From: Sordariomycetes sp. S80-01Y
Lineage: Eukaryota > Ascomycota > Sordariomycetes
DNA: 64,000 nucleotides
Direction: 5' to 3'
NCBI GenBank assembly: GCA_037042185.1
Contig: JAXQJY010000031.1
Location: 2,356,001-2,420,000 of the forward strand
Positions 26,276-36,789 of this stretch are shown here, one piece after another (position 1 is the stretch's first letter; each line of letters begins with the position of its first letter). Made by a program: the position numbers and the translations under genes. The notes beneath the pieces were generated by a model that did no database searches, was not told where the DNA came from, and saw only the letters and a list, made by a program, of their open reading frames with translations.

Positions 26276-28984
26276 ATGGACACCGCAGCAAGCTTGAACC
26301 TCCTTAACGAGGCTGACCCAACGCAGCGCCAGCTCTATGCTCGCTCTGAGCGAGTCAAGGGCATCGACTTCCATCCTCACGAGCCATGGATTCTCACGAC
26401 TCTGTACAGCGGTATGCACATGCAATGAAGGATCTGGGAGGGCAGTGCTGACAGGACAGGTCATGTCTATATCTGGTCTTACGAAACACAGCAGATCGTC
26501 AAGACATTCGAGCTTACCGACGTTCCCGTCCGCGCCGGTCGCTTCATCTCGCGGAAGAACTGGATTGTCTGTGGCTCCGATGACTTCCAGATGCGTGTCT
26601 ACAACTACAACACCTCCGAGAAGATCACCTCCTTCGAGGCGCATCCCGACTACATCCGAGCCATCGCCGTTCACCCCTCGCAGCCCTTCGTCCTCACCGC
26701 ATCTGATGACATGACAATTAAGCTCTGGGATTGGGAGAAGGGCTGGAAGTGCGTCCAGGTGTTCGAGGGCCACAGCCACTACGTTATGGGACTGTCGATC
26801 AACCCCAAAGACACAAACACCTTCGCATCGGCATGTCTGGACCGAACCGTCAAGATTTGGAGCCTGGGCTCCCCAACGCCCAACTTCACCCTCGAGGCGC
26901 ACGAGACCAAGGGCGTGAACCACGTCGACTACTACCCACACTCGGACAAGCCGTACATCCTCACAACGTCCGACGACCGCACCGTCAAGGTCTGGGATTA
27001 CACCACCAAGTCCTTGATTGCGACCCTCGAAGGCCACACCAACAATGTTTCCTTCGCCTGCTACCACCCCGAACTGCCAGTCATCATCTCCGGTTCTGAA
27101 GACGGAACCATCCGTATCTGGCACGCCAACACATACCGCTTTGAACAGTCTCTCAACTACAGCCTGGAGCGCGCGTGGTGTGTCTCGTATCAGAAGGGCA
27201 AGCAGGGCGTTGCCGTGGGTTTTGACGATGGTGCCGTCGTTGTCAAGCTGGGTCGCGAGGAGCCTGCCGTGTCCATGGACTCGTCTGGCAAGCTCATCTG
27301 GGCCAGGCACAACGAGGTAGTTTCGTCCATCATCAAGGGCGGAGGTAAGTGTCAATTTCCCTCCTCCTGCGGCCCGCCTACTCACATTCGCAGATGCGTC
27401 GATCAAGGACAACGAGCCGATTTCTCTCCCTACAAAGGATCTCGGCACCTGCGAAGTCTACCCCCAGACCCTTCTCCACTCTCCCAACGGTCGATTCGTT
27501 GCTGTCTGCGGCGACGGCGAGTACATCATCTACACGGCCCTGGCATGGCGCAACAAGGCCTTCGGCTCGGCGCTGGACTTTGTATGGGCCTCCAAGGAAA
27601 ACAGCAACGACTTTGCCATCCGCGAGTCGGCCATGAGCGTCAAGGTATACAAGAACTTTGTCGAGAAGAGTGGCGGGCTCGACGTCGGGTTCCAGGCTGA
27701 AGGCCTCACGGGTGGCATCCTTCTCGGTGTTACCGGGCAGGGCGGCGTCTCGTTCTTCGACTGGGCCACCGGTGGTCTGGTCCGCCGGATTGAGGTCGAG
27801 CCCCGGCAAGTCTACTGGTCTGACAGCGGCGAGCTGTGCGCGATAGCCTGCGAAGACACCTTCTACGTCCTGCGCTTTTCGCGTGAGGCATACGTCGATG
27901 CGGTCCAGAGCGGCCAGGTTGAAGAGGATGGCGTCGAGGCAGCATTCGAGGTCATCACGGACATCAGCGAGAGGTGAGCTTTGGAAGGCATCCCGCTTGC
28001 TGGAATTCCGCTAACATGGACAGCGTACGTACCGGAGAGTGGATTGGCGACTGCTTCATCTACACCAACAGCACGAACCGCCTGAACTATCTTGTCGGCG
28101 ACCAGACCTACACCATCTCGCACTTCGACAAGCCAATGTACAGCCTGGGGTACATCCAGAGGGACTCGAGGATCTACCTCGCCGACAAGGACGTCAACGT
28201 CACGTCGTTCGCCCTGTCGCTGCCCGTCCTCGAGTACCAGACGCTTGTCCTGCGTGAGGACATGGAGACGGCAGCTGAGCTGCTCCCTACGATACCAGCC
28301 GATCAGATGAACAAAATCGCACGCTTCCTCGAGGGCCAGGGGCACAAGGAGCTCGCTTTGGAGGTAGCAACGGACCCTGAGCACAAGTTCGAGCTGGCTC
28401 TTGGTCTGAACCAGCTGGACATTGCGCTCGAGCTGGCGAAGGAGGCCGACGCCGAGCACAAGTGGAAGACCGTTGGCGACGCTGCACTGAGCGCATGGAA
28501 CGTGGCCCTGGCCGCGGAGTGTTTCACGCACGCCAAAGACCTCGGATCTCTCCTGCTGCTGCACTCCTCAACGGGTGACCGCGAGGGACTGCTCGCCCTC
28601 GCAGCGCAGGCGGAAGAGGCCGGAGCGCACAACGTTGCCTTCTCGAGCTACTGGCTGCTGGGCGACGTGCAAAGGTGCACAGAGCTGCTCAGCCGAACCG
28701 GGCGCCTTGCGGAAGCGGTGCTCTTCTCACAGACCTACAAGCCTTCGCTGACGACGCCGCTGGTCAAGGAGTGGAAGGAGAGCCTGGAGAAGAGCAAGAA
28801 GGGGCGCGTGGCCAAGCTGATTGGCGTGCCGGACGAGGACGAGGACCTGTTCCCCGAGTGGGAGTCGTGGCTGAAGCTGGAAAAGGAGGGAGGTTCCGCA
28901 GCGGCTGAAGTGGCTGCGGACGGCGCCAACGGCAAGGCAGAGCCCGAAACCAACGGCGACGCGGATGAGGACGACGAGGAGTAG
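26276..28984 (+). CDS. sec27: Coatomer (COPI) subunit beta-prime, 853 aa
   Basis: WD40-repeat subunit of the COPI coat that drives retrograde Golgi-to-ER transport and recognises dilysine cargo signals. Four exons inferred: 26276-26411, 26460-27344, 27394-27973 and 28024-28984 (2,562 nt). The N-terminal 300 residues show serial WD40 blades (for example TIKLWDW, TVKIWSL, TVKVWDY, TIRIWHA, spaced about 42 residues). A second beta-propeller and the coatomer WD-associated region follow, then an alpha-solenoid. The C-terminus is an acidic tail rich in Glu, Asp and Ala. Length is normal for fungal orthologues. Start Met is the first in a short leader exon beginning MDTAASLNLLNEADP. Essential housekeeping gene. 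Confidence 0.97.
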
Positions 28985-29334
28985 AGTAGAACCATGGGAG
29001 ACGGCACTGGGAGAGGGCGGTGTTCAAAAGATCGAGACTGGCACATGTGCATTTTCCTGCTGGAGTGCTGGCATGAGTTTATAGATAATGAATCTGATGC
29101 TACCATCTTGCCTTTGTTCATGAGCTGCTGGCAGACCGGGAGTGCGACTGAGGCTGCGCCGTATCAATGTGCGAGACCAGGGGACCCTGCAGGGGCACCT
29201 CAGCCGGCGGGGAGGCCTCGCAGGGGTCCACGATAATTACTCTGTACCGCCGCGGACGGCCCTGACCAGCTCAAGCCGCACACCGCCATCATCTTGACAT
29301 CTCCTCTGATCATCCTCAAAGCCACCGAGTCGCG
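28985..29334. other. Intergenic region, sec27 3' flank and promoter of the 71-aa Cys-tail gene
   Basis: About 350 bp. No gene is recognised. Confidence 0.5.
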
Positions 29335-29600
29335 ATGCCCTCCACGACACCCACCACAGAAGCCCCCAGGGCGCAGCAACCCATGGAGCTCGAATCCCAC
29401 AACGACAGCAAGCTCGTCACCTCGCAGCCGGTGCGTCGTCCCGGCTCTCTTGCGCACGCTTCCTCATGACTGACGCGCAGCAGACCTCGGAGCCGCGTCC
29501 CAGCGCCAACGAGCCCCAGCTCTCCCTCCGCGGTGGCGGCCTCAACTGCGGCTTCGACTGCTGCGGCGGCGCGTGTCGCTTCCACAAGAGCTGCTGCTAG
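29335..29600 (+). CDS. Small protein with Cys-rich C-terminal tail, 71 aa
   Basis: Function unknown. Two exons inferred: 29335-29430 and 29481-29600, with a 50-nt intron (GTGCGT...CTGAC branch...CAG), giving 71 aa. The N-terminal half is polar and rich in Thr, Pro, Glu and Ser. The last 18 residues (NCGFDCCGGACRFHKSCC) hold six Cys as C-x3-CC-x3-C-x5-CC. There is no signal peptide, so an intracellular or membrane-peripheral protein is likelier than a secreted one. The Cys-tail layout resembles short fungal Cys-rich tail proteins of unknown role and could be palmitoylated or metal-binding; that is inference. The acceptor is a tandem NAGNAG (CAGCAG), so two forms differing by one Gln are possible. 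Clear stop and wobble bias support coding. Confidence 0.72.
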
Positions 29601-29832
29601 GCGAGGACCAGCACGTCGCGGACACGACGACAATGAATGACACGACGATATGATTTTGGAGACGGCGGGCACAGCACGCAGCGTGGGGAGCGGAGAGACG
29701 TGAGGTTAGCAGCCGCAGAGAGGATCAGCATTAGGCGAGGTCCTGCTACACGATATATATTACACCCTAATCCCTATCACTTTCCCTCTGCCTCCTCAGA
29801 TCATGGTACCATAGCGCACGCCGGCAGTCCTC

Positions 29833-30489
29833 TTACAGCGCAGCAACCGCGGCGATTGCGCCGGCCGCGGCCAGGGCAGCTATGGCATATCCCGTCTCCC
29901 TGGGCGCGGCATCCGTCTCAGTCCCCGTGGCAGAGGCATCCGTGGCAGATGCGTCCGTGGCAGAGGTAGCTCCCGTATCAGTAGATTGGCTGTTGGCGCC
30001 ACCTCCGCCGCCGCCCGTGGTCGACGATGCCTCCGTCCCCGTCTCGCTCGCACCGCTGGCAGTGTCCGTACCGGTGCCACTCGCAGCACCGCCGCCGCCG
30101 CCGAGGTAGCTGGTCACGCAGACGGGCAGTAGCGTCGCCAGGCTCCTCAGCTCGGAGCAGCTGTTGAGCGCGCTGCTCACGTCGTCGGAGCTCTGCGAGT
30201 ACCAGCTGCTGATCTTGCTCTCGTAGCTCGAGTACTCGGAGCTCAGCGACGAAGGCACGGTGACGGAGCAGGGGTTGCTGCCGTCGGCACCGATGGCGCT
30301 GACCAGGCGTGCGGGAGGAGTGGGAAGGCCGCTGTAGATGCCCAGCAGGGCCGAGGTGCACGAGGGGGAGAGGTCAGGCAGGGACTGGCGCGGCTGGAGG
30401 ATCTCGCGCTTCATCTGGGGATGCACCATGGGGTCGTCGAACATGGCATCTGCGGCAGCAAGGCCGGCGAAGAGGAAGATAGAGCGCAT
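29833..30489 (-). CDS. Secreted GPI-anchored-type protein with Ser/Thr/Ala-rich tail, 218 aa
   Basis: Predicted cell-surface protein. Single exon. Residues 1-15 or so form a signal peptide (MRSIFLFAGLAAADA). A globular part of about 110 residues follows, with Cys in DLSPSC, SNPC, NSCSEL and PVCVTSY. After that comes a low-complexity Gly/Thr/Ser/Ala stretch with repeats of the type DASAT, encoded by three 15-bp DNA repeats at 29927-29971. The C-terminus is a hydrophobic tail (IAALAAAGAIAAVAAL) preceded by small residues, as in GPI-attachment signals. The layout is like proteins annotated as infection-structure-specific in plant-associated Sordariomycetes; I cannot confirm that by search. The Cys-containing core is the part likely to carry function. 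Confidence 0.8.
   Translation of the reverse strand: MRSIFLFAGLAAADAMFDDPMVHPQMKREILQPRQSLPDLSPSCTSALLGIYSGLPTPPARLVSAIGADGSNPCSVTVPSSLSSEYSSYESKISSWYSQSSDDVSSALNSCSELRSLATLLPVCVTSYLGGGGGAASGTGTDTASGASETGTEASSTTGGGGGGANSQSTDTGATSATDASATDASATGTETDAAPRETGYAIAALAAAGAIAAVAAL
29927..29971. repeat. 15-bp tandem repeat, three imperfect copies, inside GPI-protein gene
   Basis: Units begin at 29927, 29942 and 29957, each starting GTGGCAGA. They encode the repeated Ser-Ala-Thr-Asp-Ala stretch of the linker and could change length between strains without frameshift. Confidence 0.8.
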
Positions 30490-31197
30490 GGTGGTGGTGA
30501 TGATAGGCAGTGATGAGAGTGGTCGGGTCGATCTATGCTATAGACTTGGCAGACTTCTGGAGGCAGGCCCTCTGATAGCAGCGGAACAGCTATAAGTACT
30601 CGCTCCGCAGAAGCAATCAGCACTAAGCCGGGCAGCTTCGTCATCTCAACGCCATCAAATAGGAAGACTAGTCTCCTTCGTCAGTGCTGAACCCCCTGGC
30701 GTGGCCTCTGGCTGGAAACGCGGCACATCAAGCTTTGGCCGAACTATCCGACCGGGGCCAGACACCGTCGATCGAGAGCTGCCATTGACCAATGAAGGAT
30801 GAGCATCGCGGATTCGATAATCGAGAGGTTTATGTCGCCCGTCGACTGCTGCGCTTTCTGCTAGAAGGTTGCGCAGTCAGCCTTGTGAAAAGGGGGGATT
30901 GCCAAGCAAAGGGGTTGAAGACCCTGGCTGTCCAAGACGTCGCGCATGTAGGAAGAGCGACATGATAGAAGTCCCCATATATCGTCATTGATTGGCAACT
31001 GAAGACCGCCAGGCTCATGGCGCATACGTTAACCAGCCTAGGGAAACTCTATCTCCCCATTAGTGCCATTCTGGCCAATGCGAGCAAACGTCCCGCCTAC
31101 GCTGAGCTACACCCACATGCCCTCAGCTCTCCTCTCCTCATTTCGAGCTAAGGCTTTGGCTCGGGCCTCTAGCTGAGCCTTAGGTTCAGCAGCCTAG
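30490..31197. other. Intergenic region, no gene recognised
   Basis: About 710 bp containing the promoter of the GPI-type protein and the 3' flank of the chitin deacetylase gene. No further gene was found. Confidence 0.5.
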
Positions 31198-32283
31198 TCA
31201 GTCAACCTTCCTGTACCAGTTGTCCTCCGGGTCCCCCAGACACTCCCCCACCGTGACTCCCCTAAAGTCGTTCCGAACGAGACCCTGCAGCATGTACTCG
31301 GTCAGGTTGTACACCGTCTGGTATATGGGATCGTGCTCGATCTGCAGCACGCTGCTCGTCGCCGGGTCCAAACCCTCGACCCTGGCGTCCCAGATGTCCT
31401 TGGCGTTCTGGATCAGGGCGGCGTCGTCGTTCTCGTAGCCGCGCGTGTTGAGGTCAAAGTACGTGACGTGGTACCCCAGATCCGCCAGCCAGCCGTCCGT
31501 CTCCGCGTTGGACATGGAGTGCGGGGGCCTCATGTAGGTCGGGAAGTGGCCCAGCAGGTCGGCCAGCGCCACCTCGTTGAAGAGCATCTGGTTCTGGAAC
31601 TGCTCGGGCGTGATCTCCGTGAGCTTCTGGTGCGACCACGTGTGAGAGGCGATTTGGTGGCCGTCACGGGCCATGCGGCGGATCAGGTCGGGCCAGGGGG
31701 TCGAGGGGTCGTTCATGGCTCCTTTGCCCATGTTGCGGCCGACGACGAAGAATGTGGCTTTGACATCGTATTCCTATAATGATCAGCATAGCCCATGCGC
31801 AGCAGAAGGAGGGGTACTCACGGCAAGAAGGTCCAGGAGACGGCCCGTGTACTCCCAGGGCCCATCATCGAAGGTCAGTGCGATAACGCCATTGTTTTTG
31901 CAGGTGTAAACACCCTTGCCGTACGGGACGCTGCCGACCTTTGGACGGGAAATGCTCTTGGTATCAGGACCCTTGGGCCGGACGTTGCCGTCGCAGGCTG
32001 GGCCGTAGTCGAGCTGGCAAAGGGGCGCCCTGCAGAAGGTGTAACCAACACCACACCACCTGAAGTCAGTCAGCATAAGACCTCGCGATATCGACGGCGA
32101 GAGTCATAATTACCCTCCGCTGGAGCAGCATTGGCCCTGAGGGCAGCTTCTGCCCACTTCCGCTCCGCAGCGCCGGTCTTGACGGGCTTCGAGCTGGACA
32201 GGGCCCTCTTCGACGACAGCCGGATGGGCGAGGACCAGAGAAGCAAGACCCAGGAGGCCGATGTAAGTTTGCTGAAGTAACAT
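31198..32283 (-). CDS. Secreted chitin deacetylase with N-terminal CBM18 chitin-binding domain, 327 aa
   Basis: Polysaccharide deacetylase (carbohydrate esterase 4, NodB fold) that removes acetyl groups from chitin, giving chitosan. Three exons inferred: 32283-32114, 32059-31822 and 31773-31198 (984 nt). A signal peptide covers about residues 1-20. Then a CBM18 hevein-type module begins CGAEVGRSCPQGQCC, continues SSGGWCG across intron 1, and ends in two further Cys. The NodB motifs are visible: TFDDGP (metal Asp), SHTWSH (metal His pair), MRPPH, and LQIEHD. A binding plus deacetylase layout suits action on the fungus's own wall chitin, either in morphogenesis or to hide it from plant chitinases and receptors; which one applies is not decidable here. 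All catalytic motifs look intact. Confidence 0.94.
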
Positions 32284-33182
32284 GGTGACCGCGGCTTCAG
32301 CTTAGCGAAGAGACAGTTGTGCAACGAAATCGACCGTCCTCGCGGGAGCTACCGCATCTTTAAGACCTCCCGCGGCCCTTCTCTGAACCGCCAACTGTCG
32401 TCACTCCTCACCTAACACCTCATCAGACCCGAAAGACTTATGCAAGGCTCCTCTCAGTAACGTCCCAATCTGTCCCCACCATTATGCCAGCTGTCGCAAG
32501 AAGCAATGCCGCAATGAGGGAGTAAGGATCGGGTGCTCCCTGACGAAAACCTCCGAGCGGAGCGGTGCGACAACCACGTAGCCATGTCTCACGCATAACT
32601 ACGGCAAAGCAATATTCATGGTGTGGAGGGGTGCTCCCAAGCGGTCGAAGCCGGACCCTGCAGAGTGCAATATGGACATATCTCGGGGGCCACACTGTAA
32701 GCTTAAATCCGTCCGAGCGGAACATATGGGACACCTGCGACCATCTGCCCAGATGTTGCAGCCCAGTCGCCGGAAGAGGCATCGAGTTGCATGGGCCGCC
32801 GGCGGCTGACTATGTTATTTGTCGCCGGTTCTGTGGGTGCTCGTATCGACGCAGCTACATCCCAGCCCGCGCGGGTCCAACGACCTACAAGCCACGCACG
32901 AATACGCCCGAAACTGTCCGGATTTGATCGCAGTCAGCGGGGAAGCAGCAGTGAGGCGGTATCCGGGGCCTTAAATTCGCATCGTCAGGAGGCCCCGATC
33001 CCTTGCGCCAACGCCAGACATCGCACTGCAGGCAGACGCAGCTGGAAGAGGAACTGATCGGCGGCGAGAGCTAGCACCAGGTCAGTGATACTTCACCAGA
33101 ATCATTTGTGCGCGCCGTGTCTAAATAGGGGATTAAGTCATTGGAAGTTCTCTCGTGACCCTATGCTATCTATGACATCAGT
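32284..33182. other. Intergenic region, chitin deacetylase promoter
   Basis: About 900 bp with no gene recognised. A short inverted repeat of the form TCCG-AG-CGGA occurs twice, near 32551 and 32712, which is a possible Zn2Cys6-type site but weak. Confidence 0.45.
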
Positions 33183-35054
33183 TCAGGAGGAGCGGGCTGC
33201 GTGGTCGGCGCCCCGAGCCTCAGCTGCATGGTCCTCCTCGTCAGACTCAATTTCCTTGGCCAAGGTCTGCTCGTCGTTGAGCTTCGGGTTCCGGAGAGCC
33301 ACGGCGAAGCCAATGAGCGGCACGCAGAGGCAGATACCCGTGATGGCGAGAAGGCGCTGGGTTTGTCGATAAGCATTGACGATACCTGCCCGTTCGGGCG
33401 TGCCCATGGGATATACGGCAACGAGCTCAAGGGGCGAGCCGTATGCCTGAGCCACCAATTCCGGATCGCTAAGCTGGTTCGATAGAAAGGTGGGCAGGGT
33501 CTGGGTCCAAATGGCGCCGGAGACTGTGTTGCCGAGCGCAGACCCGATGTTATACATGGCCAGGTAGACACCCGTCATGACAGCCAAGTTCTCGTGCTGG
33601 AGATGCACCTGGAGGGAGGCTTGCGCCGGGTACGGGAACATGCCGCCAGCCGCGCCAAGGACGACCTGCGCAGCGATAACCCCCGCCTTTCCTTCTTCGC
33701 CTGAGGTGCTACCCCTAAAACGGATGAGCAGGCCGAAAGCGACCATGAACAGAGCCGTGCCAGCAACAATGAAGACCTTGAGGCGGCGGACCTTGAAGAC
33801 GACGAGACCGAGCAGGGGTCCGACGATGACGCTGGTGAAGGAGTACAAGCTGCTGATGCGGGTCGCGTCGGCCTTGCTGAAGTCGAAGGCCACGACGAGG
33901 ACCGTGTAGAGATAGTCGCCCTGCATGGTCCAAGAAAAGTTGAGCATGATGGCGATGGCCACGGGCGACCAGACACTGCGGTCCTTCATGAGCTTGAACG
34001 GAATCAAGGGATGAGGCGCGCGAAGCTCCCAAACGATGAACGCAGGGACGCACAGGATGCCGATGACGAGGGGGGCAATGATGTGAGCCGTGCCCCATTC
34101 GCCCGAAATACCACCAGCCAGGGTCATGGGCACCAGGATGAGCGCGAACATGGCGGCCAGGAGGACGATTCCGACAACGTCCAGCAGCCAAAACAGTTCC
34201 AGGAAGAAGTTGCGGGCGCCCAGCAGCTGGAAGGATGACAGGTAGTTGTCCAGGAGTCCCTGGCGCTTGGCCCTCCGCGAGACGATGTAGAGCTGGCCGA
34301 TCAGGGGCAGGGTGCATACGGGGTAGATGATGGCCCACATGCCGAAGCCCCAACGCCAGGTAGTCGCGCCCAGAACCGCCGAGGTGATGTTACCACTGAC
34401 CCAGGTGTTGATTATGAAGGGCGTCGCCGGGACGTACGAGAAGAACAGACGAGCGCGGGTGGAGGTGATGTCGGCAATGATGACCTCGACCAAGAGCACA
34501 ACCATGGTGTAGCCAACCGTGTAGATGGCCGTACCAACAGCAAGAGTGACGACATCGTTGGAGACAGCCTCGACAATTGTGCCCAGAACGTAGAAGAAGC
34601 AGGAGACCATGAGGAGCTCGACGCGGCCGAAGACATCCGCCACCTTTCCAGCGGTTGGCTGAGTGGCAGCGCCGATGACAGCGCGGATGACGTTGACGGT
34701 CGAGGTCAAGGAGTGGTTCCCAAATGAACTGGTTGCTTCGGGCTGAAATGCGCCCCGAAGGGTGCCGTCGAGTCCATAGGCGTACGAGACCAGAAAGACC
34801 CCCACGAAGATGATGATGCGGTCCGTCAAGGTCAAGACTTTGGACAGCGCCTCAATACGGATGACGCCGGGCGACTTGATATCTCGGACGACGTCGGCAG
34901 CCGTCTTGGGGCCATCCGAGGGGCTCAGAGCGGCTTCATTGGCCGCCTGTTCCGGGACTTGGTTTGAGGGCTTCTCGTGGTCGCGGTCGTGGGTGGTCGA
35001 GTTGGAGGGTCGATCCGGAGGGGTAGCCACCCGGTCCGACGGAGCATCGGCCAT
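33183..35054 (-). CDS. MFS siderophore-iron transporter, 623 aa, about 14 membrane segments
   Basis: Plasma- or endosomal-membrane importer of ferric siderophores, of the Arn/Sit/Mir family within the major facilitator superfamily. Single exon. A polar N-terminus of about 75 residues precedes the first helix. The family hallmark near residue 85-100 is visible ([24 protein letters not shown]), followed by the cytoplasmic-loop motif GKVADVFGR and long hydrophobic segments to about residue 590. The C-terminus is acidic ([11 protein letters not shown]). Length fits the 14-TM family (580-640 aa). Upstream lie two GATA-type sites matching the SreA-family iron-repressor consensus (separate entries), which supports iron-repressed expression. 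The transported siderophore cannot be read from the sequence. No siderophore-synthesis NRPS is in the window. Confidence 0.92.
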   Translation of the reverse strand: MADAPSDRVATPPDRPSNSTTHDRDHEKPSNQVPEQAANEAALSPSDGPKTAADVVRDIKSPGVIRIEALSKVLTLTDRIIIFVGVFLVSYAYGLDGTLRGAFQPEATSSFGNHSLTSTVNVIRAVIGAATQPTAGKVADVFGRVELLMVSCFFYVLGTIVEAVSNDVVTLAVGTAIYTVGYTMVVLLVEVIIADITSTRARLFFSYVPATPFIINTWVSGNITSAVLGATTWRWGFGMWAIIYPVCTLPLIGQLYIVSRRAKRQGLLDNYLSSFQLLGARNFFLELFWLLDVVGIVLLAAMFALILVPMTLAGGISGEWGTAHIIAPLVIGILCVPAFIVWELRAPHPLIPFKLMKDRSVWSPVAIAIMLNFSWTMQGDYLYTVLVVAFDFSKADATRISSLYSFTSVIVGPLLGLVVFKVRRLKVFIVAGTALFMVAFGLLIRFRGSTSGEEGKAGVIAAQVVLGAAGGMFPYPAQASLQVHLQHENLAVMTGVYLAMYNIGSALGNTVSGAIWTQTLPTFLSNQLSDPELVAQAYGSPLELVAVYPMGTPERAGIVNAYRQTQRLLAITGICLCVPLIGFAVALRNPKLNDEQTLAKEIESDEEDHAAEARGADHAARSS

Positions 35055-35360
35055 TGCGACGTCAGGCTATCGAACGGCAGTAACAATATTCACAAGGCCG
35101 GTCTCGGAGCGGAGGGATGAGGCTGCTGGAGATGAATGTTTTGGCGACGAGAGATCGGAAAGGGACGTTGGAAGAGAGTCAAGGTGGGAGGGGAGCGAGG
35201 AAGGCGAGCTTCTGGACGGCAGCTGCCATATTTGAGGTAAAAGAATACCACGCGGTTCCCCACTGGAGTTGTAAGTTTCGAGTCTAGCTCGTGGGAAACG
35301 AAGTGAACAGGAGGGAAGGAACCCCTGTTGACGGGTGGGCTGTCCCTGCCTCGGAGATTG

Positions 35361-35369
35361 ATTAGATAA
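35361..35369 (+). promoter_or_regulatory. Near-consensus SreA/Urbs1-type GATA site (ATTAGATAA)
   Basis: Eight of nine bases match the ATCWGATAA consensus of fungal iron-regulating GATA repressors. It lies about 307 bp upstream of the siderophore-transporter start and 36 bp from the perfect site. Confidence 0.5.
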
Positions 35370-35396
35370 AAGAGTTAGCGCCACGGCAAACTTTTT

Positions 35397-35405
35397 TTAT
35401 CAGAT
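35397..35405 (-). promoter_or_regulatory. Perfect SreA/Urbs1-type GATA site (ATCTGATAA)
   Basis: The minus strand reads ATCTGATAA, an exact match to ATCWGATAA, oriented toward the siderophore transporter and about 343 bp upstream of its start codon. Paired sites of this kind mediate iron repression in other fungi. Confidence 0.65.
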
Positions 35406-36789
35406 CCCCATCTTGTCGTCTCACCACCAGCCCTTGATTCGTCCAGGAGATCTGGATCCCAGTTCAGTGGCGTGTCGCGCCTTCAGCTTGGCCGCTTGAG
35501 GAGAGAAAAAAAGGTCGAATATCGCCTGATGTTGGGCGGTGGCCCCCAAGTCGTCGACCCTGCATCCCTCAACGAAGGCCGCCGCGACACGGCTACGACG
35601 GCTGGCCTTGGGGCGGGATCCGGCTATTGAACGGCTCCAAACCTAGCGACCTGTTGCTCTTGCGTCTCCTGGACACGCCTTGACAAAGAGTTTGACGGTG
35701 CTGGCGCGGAATCAAGACCGACCGCGGAAAATGCCGCATGTGCGACCTTGAGATCAACAGACACCCGAGTCGTGTTGTTGTCGTATCGCAGCTCGGCATG
35801 TTTGGTGAGCTCGACGTGCCACGGGATGAGAAAATACAACATGTCTTCTCTCGCATCCGAACCATGGCGTCGGGCATCGCCAACAAGCCACAAGGCAAAT
35901 GCTCCACCTCGTTGTGGTTCTCAAGAGTCGGCTCCTACGGACTGCCACTGCTGAAGGGAGGTTCCGTGTCTGCCATCAGGCTGCGCCGAACGGGACCAAG
36001 CATCAATTGTGGTATCACTGACGAACCAATGGGCCGTTGATCGATCACCTTCAACCGCGACGCAGAGGACGAGAAGGATCCCAGGCTCAAGACAGACCCT
36101 CGTTAAATGTCGTCACGGGCTCTCCGGAAGCGCCAAGCAGCTCCAGCAGACCAGTCTGGCGGCAACCATCGGCGGTCGATTGCCCCTTGTGGAAATGCCT
36201 CAGGAGGACTCTCGGCCTCGGATCACTGGCCCCCGAGCTGCTGGGCCCTGCGGCTCTGCTGGCTACGTAGCGTCCCAGCTTCCCCAGGGACGCTCTTTCA
36301 TTAGGTTTGCTTCGGCCGAGTCAAACGCCAACTGCGCCCCCCAACGCAAGGCTCAGCACCTCAAGGCCTTTTGTGGCTGCTGCAGTGTCGCCAGGAACTC
36401 CCACCGGCCGGGAGCTCCAAGCGAGCCACCCGATCATGGCTCCTGTGCGCCGGCAGCCAGGCCCAGGCAACGCCATGCCACCATGGTGGGGTTGGACACC
36501 CGCCCACATTCGCCATGGAACTCCAACGAAACGTTCCTCAAGGTGCCGCTTAACCCTTCAGCGTAAAGCGCCCCGTGGAGGCGCTGCTTCTATTGGCGCT
36601 GCTATGTGTTGCTACGGGGAGACTTGGCTCATGAAATCATTACCCCTCCTCCGCGGAGGGGCAGTCTTTGGGGTTCAGTCGCGACGGTTACGATAAATAT
36701 CTGAAGCTTGCTGCCCACACAGCTTGCCCATTCTCTTCTCCTCCCCATCTATCTTTACTCATTCATCGAAGCAAGATAACACCGAAACC

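Larger units (their letters stand above)
35055..36789. other. Intergenic region between siderophore transporter and aldo-keto reductase
   Basis: About 1.7 kb of divergent promoter space. ORFs up to 185 codons occur (36009-36566 +), but they show no domain and no wobble bias, so I do not call a gene. Iron-regulator-like GATA sites are at 35361-35369 and 35397-35405. Confidence 0.5.

Noticed and set aside
26258-27448. Minus-strand 396-codon ORF opposite the coatomer gene
   Set aside because: It is an antisense shadow of sec27 exons 1-3 and has no domain.
36009-36566. 185-codon plus-strand ORF in the gap before the aldo-keto reductase
   Set aside because: No domain, no signal peptide and no wobble bias; overlapping ORFs in other frames look equally random.
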